In this document: positions 6,424 through 10,356 of the stretch, piece by piece
Position numbering within the stretch: position 1 is the first letter of the stretch
How the letters are laid out: the number at the start of each line of letters is the position of its first letter
Assembly: GCA_023489405.1 (NCBI GenBank)
Contig: JAMDCW010000005.1
Location: 1-10,356 of the forward strand
Source: Chloroflexota bacterium
GTDB taxonomy: Bacteria; Chloroflexota; UBA4733
Direction: 5' to 3'
Length of the DNA stretch: 10,356 nucleotides
Notes under the pieces: model-generated
Seen by the model: only the letters and a program-made list of their open reading frames with translations
What the model was told of the DNA's origin: nothing
Databases searched by the model: none
Position numbers and translations under genes: made by a program

Positions 6424-7695
6424 ATGATGGCCCGCGCAGAGATCGTCGTGTCTGAGCAAGAGGAACCGCAGCCAGTGCGTCGCGGCCACCTTGGAACGTT
6501 CGCGGCGATGGAAATTGCCCCTTTCCGCTGGCTATTGCTCAGTACAGTGACAGGTGTCCTGGGATTTCAGATGCAAGCCGTGGCGCTAGGCTGGCTTGTC
6601 TATCAGCTTACCGGCTCTGCAGTGAGCTTGGGACTCATCACGACAGTGCAAGCAGTGTCTCAGACACTGGTTTCACCGGTGGGCGGAGTGCTTGCTGATC
6701 GTGTGGAACGGCGCAATTTCATCATGCTCGTACGGAGCATTACGGTGGTGGTCGCGGCAGCGATTGCCGCCTTGGTTGTCAGTGGACATATTCACTATAT
6801 CGAGCTGGTGATCGCGGCGCTGATTATTGGCATCGCCTTTGGGTTGAATGGACCGGCACGTCAGGCGCTGCTGGCACAGGTTACGGGGAAAGAAGCACTC
6901 ATCAATGCCGTCTCGCTCATGTCCGGCGGCATGAACCTCATGCGTATTGTAGGGCCCGCGGTCGCGGGATTTCTGCTCGGCTATTTTGGAGTGGGAGGCG
7001 TATATATCTTACTGGCCGTCCTCTATGCGGTTGTCATTGTAGTGATGGTGCCGGTCCCCCAGCAGCCATTAGCCATTCCCAAGCGGCCACGGAATGCTTT
7101 ACTCGACTTGCGCACCGGAGTAGCGTACAGCTACCGGCAGCCAGCAGTGTTCGGTCTACTGCTCTTTGGTACTGTGCCACTGTTCTTTGCGATGCCGTAT
7201 GTGTCGTTGCTGCCGATTTTCGCGGAACGAATCTGGCATGTCGGCGCAGAAGGGTATGGGGTTCTGGCAGCAGCACCGGGAGTCGGCGGGTTATTGGGTG
7301 CACTGGCAACGGCGACGTGGGGAGGTAGAGGACACAAAGGGTGGCTACTGATTATTGGCGCCGTAGTGTATGCCGCGTTGCTCGTTGCCTTTGCCCTTGC
7401 ACCAAACCTACCGCTCGCTGTAACTTTCCTTGGATTGTCAGGGGCGGCAGGGGTTTCCTATTCGGCAACCGTGAGCAGTCTCATCCAGGGGATCATCCCC
7501 AATGAGATGCGTGGCCGGGTGATGAGCTTCTATCAGATGTCCTTTGGTATCAGTGGGTTGGGAGCGCTGCCGGCCGGAGCCGTGGCGACGTTTTTGGGGG
7601 CTCAGAAAACCGTAGCTATTTGTGGAGTGCTGGCAATGTTAGCGGCGCTTCTGATCTATCGCCTTCGACCTGTGCTAGCTCAGCTTGAGCTATGA
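6424..7695 (+). CDS. MFS transporter, MFS_3/EntS-like exporter type
   Basis: This is a polytopic permease of about 423 residues with 12 predicted membrane segments and a short hydrophilic N-terminus. The loop after segment 2 carries the major-facilitator motif A, G-G-V-L-A-D-R-V-E-R-R (87-97). The start of segment 1 (F-R-W-L-L-L) and the Q-x-x-A-L-G-W-L-V-Y-Q-L-T-G-S block are typical of the MFS_3 group, which includes enterobactin exporter EntS and many drug-efflux-like proteins. A second-half G-x-x-x-x-x-x-Y-S-A-T-V-S-S-L-I-Q-G-I-I-P-N-E-M-R-G-R-V pattern is also characteristic. The likely role is proton-driven efflux of a small molecule from the cytoplasm; the substrate is unknown. Two adjacent ATGs (6424 and 6427) follow an AAAGGT site (6415-6420). 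The second has the better spacing, and they cannot be separated by eye. An upstream in-frame GTG (6349) and ATG (6388) lack a ribosome binding site. The alpha/beta hydrolase follows after 89 bases and may be co-transcribed. Confidence 0.88.
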   Translation: MMARAEIVVSEQEEPQPVRRGHLGTFAAMEIAPFRWLLLSTVTGVLGFQMQAVALGWLVYQLTGSAVSLGLITTVQAVSQTLVSPVGGVLADRVERRNFIMLVRSITVVVAAAIAALVVSGHIHYIELVIAALIIGIAFGLNGPARQALLAQVTGKEALINAVSLMSGGMNLMRIVGPAVAGFLLGYFGVGGVYILLAVLYAVVIVVMVPVPQQPLAIPKRPRNALLDLRTGVAYSYRQPAVFGLLLFGTVPLFFAMPYVSLLPIFAERIWHVGAEGYGVLAAAPGVGGLLGALATATWGGRGHKGWLLIIGAVVYAALLVAFALAPNLPLAVTFLGLSGAAGVSYSATVSSLIQGIIPNEMRGRVMSFYQMSFGISGLGALPAGAVATFLGAQKTVAICGVLAMLAALLIYRLRPVLAQLEL

Positions 7696-7784
7696 GCCTG
7701 TTGCTCGCCGCCACGCGCGCTGCTCAACGCGGCATTTCCGGCCTTCTACACTGGCAGCAGATGTAGGGAGAGGAGCAGTATTCA

Positions 7785-8693
7785 ATGGAGGATGCCGCAG
7801 GGCGACGCAAGCTCCTGTACGGGTTGCTTGGCGAGCTTCCAGACCGTAGCTATCCAGTGGCGGGACGGGTCATCGGTACGGAGAGGTGTGGCGATGCGAT
7901 CGTGGAGCGGCTGCTGTTGGATCTCAACGGTATTGAGGAGGTGCCAGCGATATTCATGCGACCGGAGCGTGTGGCGGGGCGGACACCGGTGGTGCTGTAC
8001 AACCATGCCCATGGCGGAGACTATGCTCTCGGGAAGGAGGAGCTGCTGCGTGGACGCAGCGCATTACAGCAACCGCCTTATGGTGAGGTTTTGGTGCAAG
8101 AAGGCTATGCAGCGCTCGCGATCGATGCGTGGACATTCGGGGAGCGACGGGGACGCACAGAATCGGAGACCTTCAAGGAGATGCTGTGGAAGGGACAGGT
8201 TCTGTGGGGAATGATGGTCTTCGACAGCCTGCAAGCGATCGACTACCTCACTTCGCGCGATGATGTCGATCCGGCACGTATTGCGACGCTGGGGCTCTCA
8301 ATGGGGAGCACGATGGCATGGTGGGTGGCTGCGCTGGATGTACGTGTAAAGGTATGCATCGATCTCTGCTGTTTGACCGATTTTCAAGCACTGATGGAGA
8401 CGAGGGGATTGGATGGCCACGGAGTCTACTACTACGTGCCAAGGTTGCTCACCTATTTCAGCACTGCTGATATCAATGCGCTGATCGCTCCCCGTCCTCA
8501 CCTGAGCTTAGCCGGCATCTATGATCGACTGACGCCGGAAGCCGGACTACGGCGGATCGACGCGGCACTTCAGGCGATCTATACCTCAACTGGGCAGCGG
8601 AAGGCGTGGCGGTTATCGACGTACCCAGTAGGCCATCTGGAGACGGCGGCGATGCGAGCTGAAGTGCTGGCCTGGCTGCGCCGTTGGTTGTGA
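7785..8693 (+). CDS. Alpha/beta hydrolase (dienelactone hydrolase / acetyl xylan esterase-like)
   Basis: This 302-residue protein shows the complete alpha/beta-hydrolase machinery. The nucleophile is Ser172 in G-L-S-M-G, the acid is Asp247 in I-Y-D-R-L-T-P, and the base is His284 in V-G-H-L-E. An oxyanion-type H-A-H-G-G follows the first strand (V-V-L-Y-N-H). The sequence A-I-D-A-W-T-F-G-E-R-R-G-R resembles dienelactone hydrolases and the acetyl xylan esterase/prolyl oligopeptidase-like group, which cleave ester bonds in small molecules or sugar acetates. The substrate is not predictable. There is no signal peptide, so it is cytoplasmic. ATG at 7785 has AGGAG (7771-7775) 9 bases upstream. Its place after the MFS exporter suggests, but does not show, that the two handle the same small molecule. 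Confidence 0.88.
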   Translation: MEDAAGRRKLLYGLLGELPDRSYPVAGRVIGTERCGDAIVERLLLDLNGIEEVPAIFMRPERVAGRTPVVLYNHAHGGDYALGKEELLRGRSALQQPPYGEVLVQEGYAALAIDAWTFGERRGRTESETFKEMLWKGQVLWGMMVFDSLQAIDYLTSRDDVDPARIATLGLSMGSTMAWWVAALDVRVKVCIDLCCLTDFQALMETRGLDGHGVYYYVPRLLTYFSTADINALIAPRPHLSLAGIYDRLTPEAGLRRIDAALQAIYTSTGQRKAWRLSTYPVGHLETAAMRAEVLAWLRRWL

Positions 8694-8716
8694 TGCTTGG
8701 GTTGCGCGACGAGGCC

Positions 8717-8762
8717 ATCTAATGAACGATGGTGTAACGTCTACGCCGGTGACTCGTTAGAT
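8717..8762 (+). repeat. Imperfect stem-loop 1 between the hydrolase and the secreted repeat protein
   Basis: ATCTAATGA (8717-8725) pairs with TCGTTAGAT (8754-8762) with one G-T wobble, giving nine pairs around a 28-base loop. It lies just after the hydrolase stop, so it could belong to its 3' end or to the leader of the next gene. No T-run follows. Confidence 0.4.
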
Positions 8763-8772
8763 AAAGGTGAAC

Positions 8773-8824
8773 AGGGAAGGCGCCTGGGCGGAGCGCTTGT
8801 ATCTCTGGCTACTGCGCTTTCCCT
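8773..8824 (+). repeat. Imperfect stem-loop 2 in the probable leader of the secreted repeat protein
   Basis: AGGGAAGGCGC (8773-8783) pairs with GCGCTTTCCCT (8814-8824) with one G-T wobble, 11 pairs in all, around a 30-base loop. It ends about 30 bases before the start codon and 14 bases before the ribosome binding site. It matches no riboswitch class I can recognise. Confidence 0.45.
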
Positions 8825-8838
8825 TCTCCATCAGTAGT

Positions 8839-8844
8839 AAGGAG
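8839..8844 (+). promoter_or_regulatory. Ribosome binding site of the secreted repeat protein
   Basis: AAGGAG abuts ATG at 8845 with no gap, so that ATG is a poor start. GTG at 8851 (6 bases) or ATG at 8854 (9 bases) are better spaced, all in the same frame. I take 8854. Confidence 0.65.
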
Positions 8845-8853
8845 ATGCCTGTG

Positions 8854-10356
8854 ATGGGTTATCGGCGATTTTTGGTTTTCCTTCTTTTGGTTGGGCTCTT
8901 GGGAAGCGTCGGTGTTGCTACACAGGCGCACGCGGCGGCAAATAGCTTCAATACGGTGGTTGCCAACTTGAACTTTTCCCAGCTTGTCGCTGATGTATCA
9001 GGCAGCAACACTGTCTATGCCGCAGGGAGCGACAGCAACAATAATCCGTATGTGTACAAGAGCACGAACCAAGGAGCGAGCTGGGCTCCGGTAAATAGTG
9101 GGCTTACGGCCCCCTTCGCGGTATATACGCTGGCGATTGCTCCAAGTAGTACGCAGACGCTGTATCTCGGAGGGTATAACCCGGTCTCGAACAGCGCTGT
9201 ACTGTACATTTCGACGAACGGTGGAACATCCTGGTCAGCGATCGGATCGGGCCTCGGTTCAGTCAGCGTGCAAGCGTTAGCGGTGAGTCAGGCGAATGCC
9301 AATACGGTGTATGCGGGAACGAATCATGGCCTCTACGAATCGACGAATGGCTCGAGCTTCAGCTTGTTAACGAATCTGGGCAATGTGAACGTCCAAGCGC
9401 TCGCAATCGATCCAACGAATGCGGCGGTGATTTACGCCGGGACTAACCCGGCGACGAGTGGAGGTGTATGGAAAAGCACCGACGGTGGCCAGACATGGAC
9501 ACAAGAGAACACTGGACTGCCGAGCGGGACCGGGGTATTCCACCTGGCGGTGACACCCGGATCTGCGACGACATTCTACGCTGCCGTGGGCACGAGCCCC
9601 AGCAGTACGGCGCTCTATCAAACGACGAATGCGGGAACAAGCTGGACGAACCTCAATCTCAACAGCTCGGTCGTCGGCATTGCCGTCAGTCCATTGAATG
9701 GCAGCCTGCTCTTCGTCAGTGGCAGTAATGGACTCTTCCTAAGCGCGAATAGCGGCGCGAGCTTTACCGTAGCGGGGAATTATGCCAATGCGCCCGTGGC
9801 GATGGATAATAACCAGCCACAGACGCTGTATGTCGGTGGACAAGGTATTTCGAGCTACACGGGGACTCTGGCCACAATTGTAAGTACCGCTCCAACGCCG
9901 ACACCGACACCAGGAGCGACAGGAACCGCTTCAATTACGGGGACACTGCTGTATGCGCCTAGCCAGGCGTCAGCGGCAAATGCCTCGGTAAGCCTGATTT
10001 GTAGCAATTGTGCTGGAACACCTACCGTGGCCACCACAACGGCGAATGCCAGTGGCGGATATACGTTCAATGGGGTGACGATCTCCAGTGGTCAGCTCTA
10101 CACAGTTATGGCGACGGCAACGGTGCCAGGTGGGCCTGTGGTGGCGACTGGGCCGAATTACTCGGGTGAGAGCGCCTTGGTACTGACATCGGGGCAGACG
10201 GCGACGGTGAACTTTCACCTGGTGCCGCTCGATAGTCGCTATTTCCCCCAGACTGGCTTTCGTATCGGGAATGATACGATCTGGGATTACTTCAATCGCC
10301 GGGGTGGGGTGACGGCGTTCGGGTATCCGACGAGCCGCGCCTTCACCTTTGAAGGC
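8854..10356 (+). CDS. Secreted Asp-box (BNR/sortilin-like) repeat protein with C-terminal LGFP-like block, 3' truncated
   Basis: The first 501 codons are visible; the end is off the right edge. A signal peptide (hydrophobic 7-22, cleavage near A-H-A|A-A at 28-30) leads into six Asp-box motifs S-x-[ND]-x-G-x-x-[WF] at residues 70, 120, 163, 208, 257 and 297. They are spaced 40-50 residues apart, each preceded by a T-[VL]-Y-x-G-type strand. This is the pattern of a sortilin/BNR beta-propeller, here without the extra residues of a sialidase. A Pro-Thr linker (P-T-P-T-P-T-P, 347-353) follows. A carboxypeptidase-regulatory or Cna-B-like beta-sandwich comes next (about 358-455), containing a C-S-N-C pair. 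Last is Y-F-P-Q-T-G ... W-D-Y-F ... F-G-Y-P (460-501), an LGFP-like block frequent in Chloroflexota exoproteins. It is likely an extracellular binding or surface protein. No catalytic residues are evident, so I assign no enzyme activity. Confidence 0.85.
   Translation, partial: MGYRRFLVFLLLVGLLGSVGVATQAHAAANSFNTVVANLNFSQLVADVSGSNTVYAAGSDSNNNPYVYKSTNQGASWAPVNSGLTAPFAVYTLAIAPSSTQTLYLGGYNPVSNSAVLYISTNGGTSWSAIGSGLGSVSVQALAVSQANANTVYAGTNHGLYESTNGSSFSLLTNLGNVNVQALAIDPTNAAVIYAGTNPATSGGVWKSTDGGQTWTQENTGLPSGTGVFHLAVTPGSATTFYAAVGTSPSSTALYQTTNAGTSWTNLNLNSSVVGIAVSPLNGSLLFVSGSNGLFLSANSGASFTVAGNYANAPVAMDNNQPQTLYVGGQGISSYTGTLATIVSTAPTPTPTPGATGTASITGTLLYAPSQASAANASVSLICSNCAGTPTVATTTANASGGYTFNGVTISSGQLYTVMATATVPGGPVVATGPNYSGESALVLTSGQTATVNFHLVPLDSRYFPQTGFRIGNDTIWDYFNRRGGVTAFGYPTSRAFTFEG

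Noticed and set aside
1..10356. CRISPR array, tRNA/rRNA, insertion sequence or prophage signal
   Set aside because: No regularly spaced direct repeats, no RNA-gene cores such as the GGTTCGAATCC-type arm, no transposase, integrase or phage-like protein on either strand.

Overview
The window looks like chromosomal DNA from a free-living bacterium, most likely of the Chloroflexota (Ktedonobacteria or Thermomicrobia type). The strongest clue is the secreted protein at the right edge. It ends in a Y-F-P-x-T-G ... F-G-Y-P block, a repeat style common in extracellular Chloroflexota proteins, placed after Asp-box repeats and a Pro-Thr linker. GC content is moderately high by eye, and several genes start with GTG. 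The phylum call is inference from protein style, not from a marker gene.

Layout, left to right. Two genes lie on the minus strand: the N-terminal part of a formylglycine-type sulfatase (1-403), with a near-consensus promoter behind it (466-494), and a complete Nramp-family metal transporter with altered metal-site motifs (654-1982). A 435-base divergent spacer (1983-2417) follows. It has no convincing gene but holds several short inverted repeats. The remaining genes are on the plus strand: a secreted coiled-coil/CHAP peptidoglycan hydrolase of PcsB-like architecture (2418-3932), a glycogen-debranching-type amylo-alpha-1,6-glucosidase (4020-6206), an MFS exporter-like permease (6424-7695), an alpha/beta hydrolase with a complete Ser-Asp-His triad (7785-8693), and the 5' part of a secreted Asp-box (BNR/sortilin-like) repeat protein that runs off the right edge (8854-10356).

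How the genes relate. Spacing suggests two possible transcription groups, hydrolase plus debranching enzyme (87-base gap) and MFS plus alpha/beta hydrolase (89-base gap). A hairpin overlaps the debranching enzyme stop codon, and a TATACT -10-like box precedes the MFS gene. No single pathway ties all seven genes together. They read as housekeeping and cell-surface functions: cell wall remodelling, alpha-glucan turnover, metal uptake, efflux, ester hydrolysis and a surface protein.

I found no tRNA, rRNA, CRISPR array, insertion sequence or phage gene, and nothing I would call a new defence or mobile system. The items most worth a second look are the non-canonical Nramp, the alternating half-site array in the divergent spacer, and the paired stem-loops before the secreted repeat protein.
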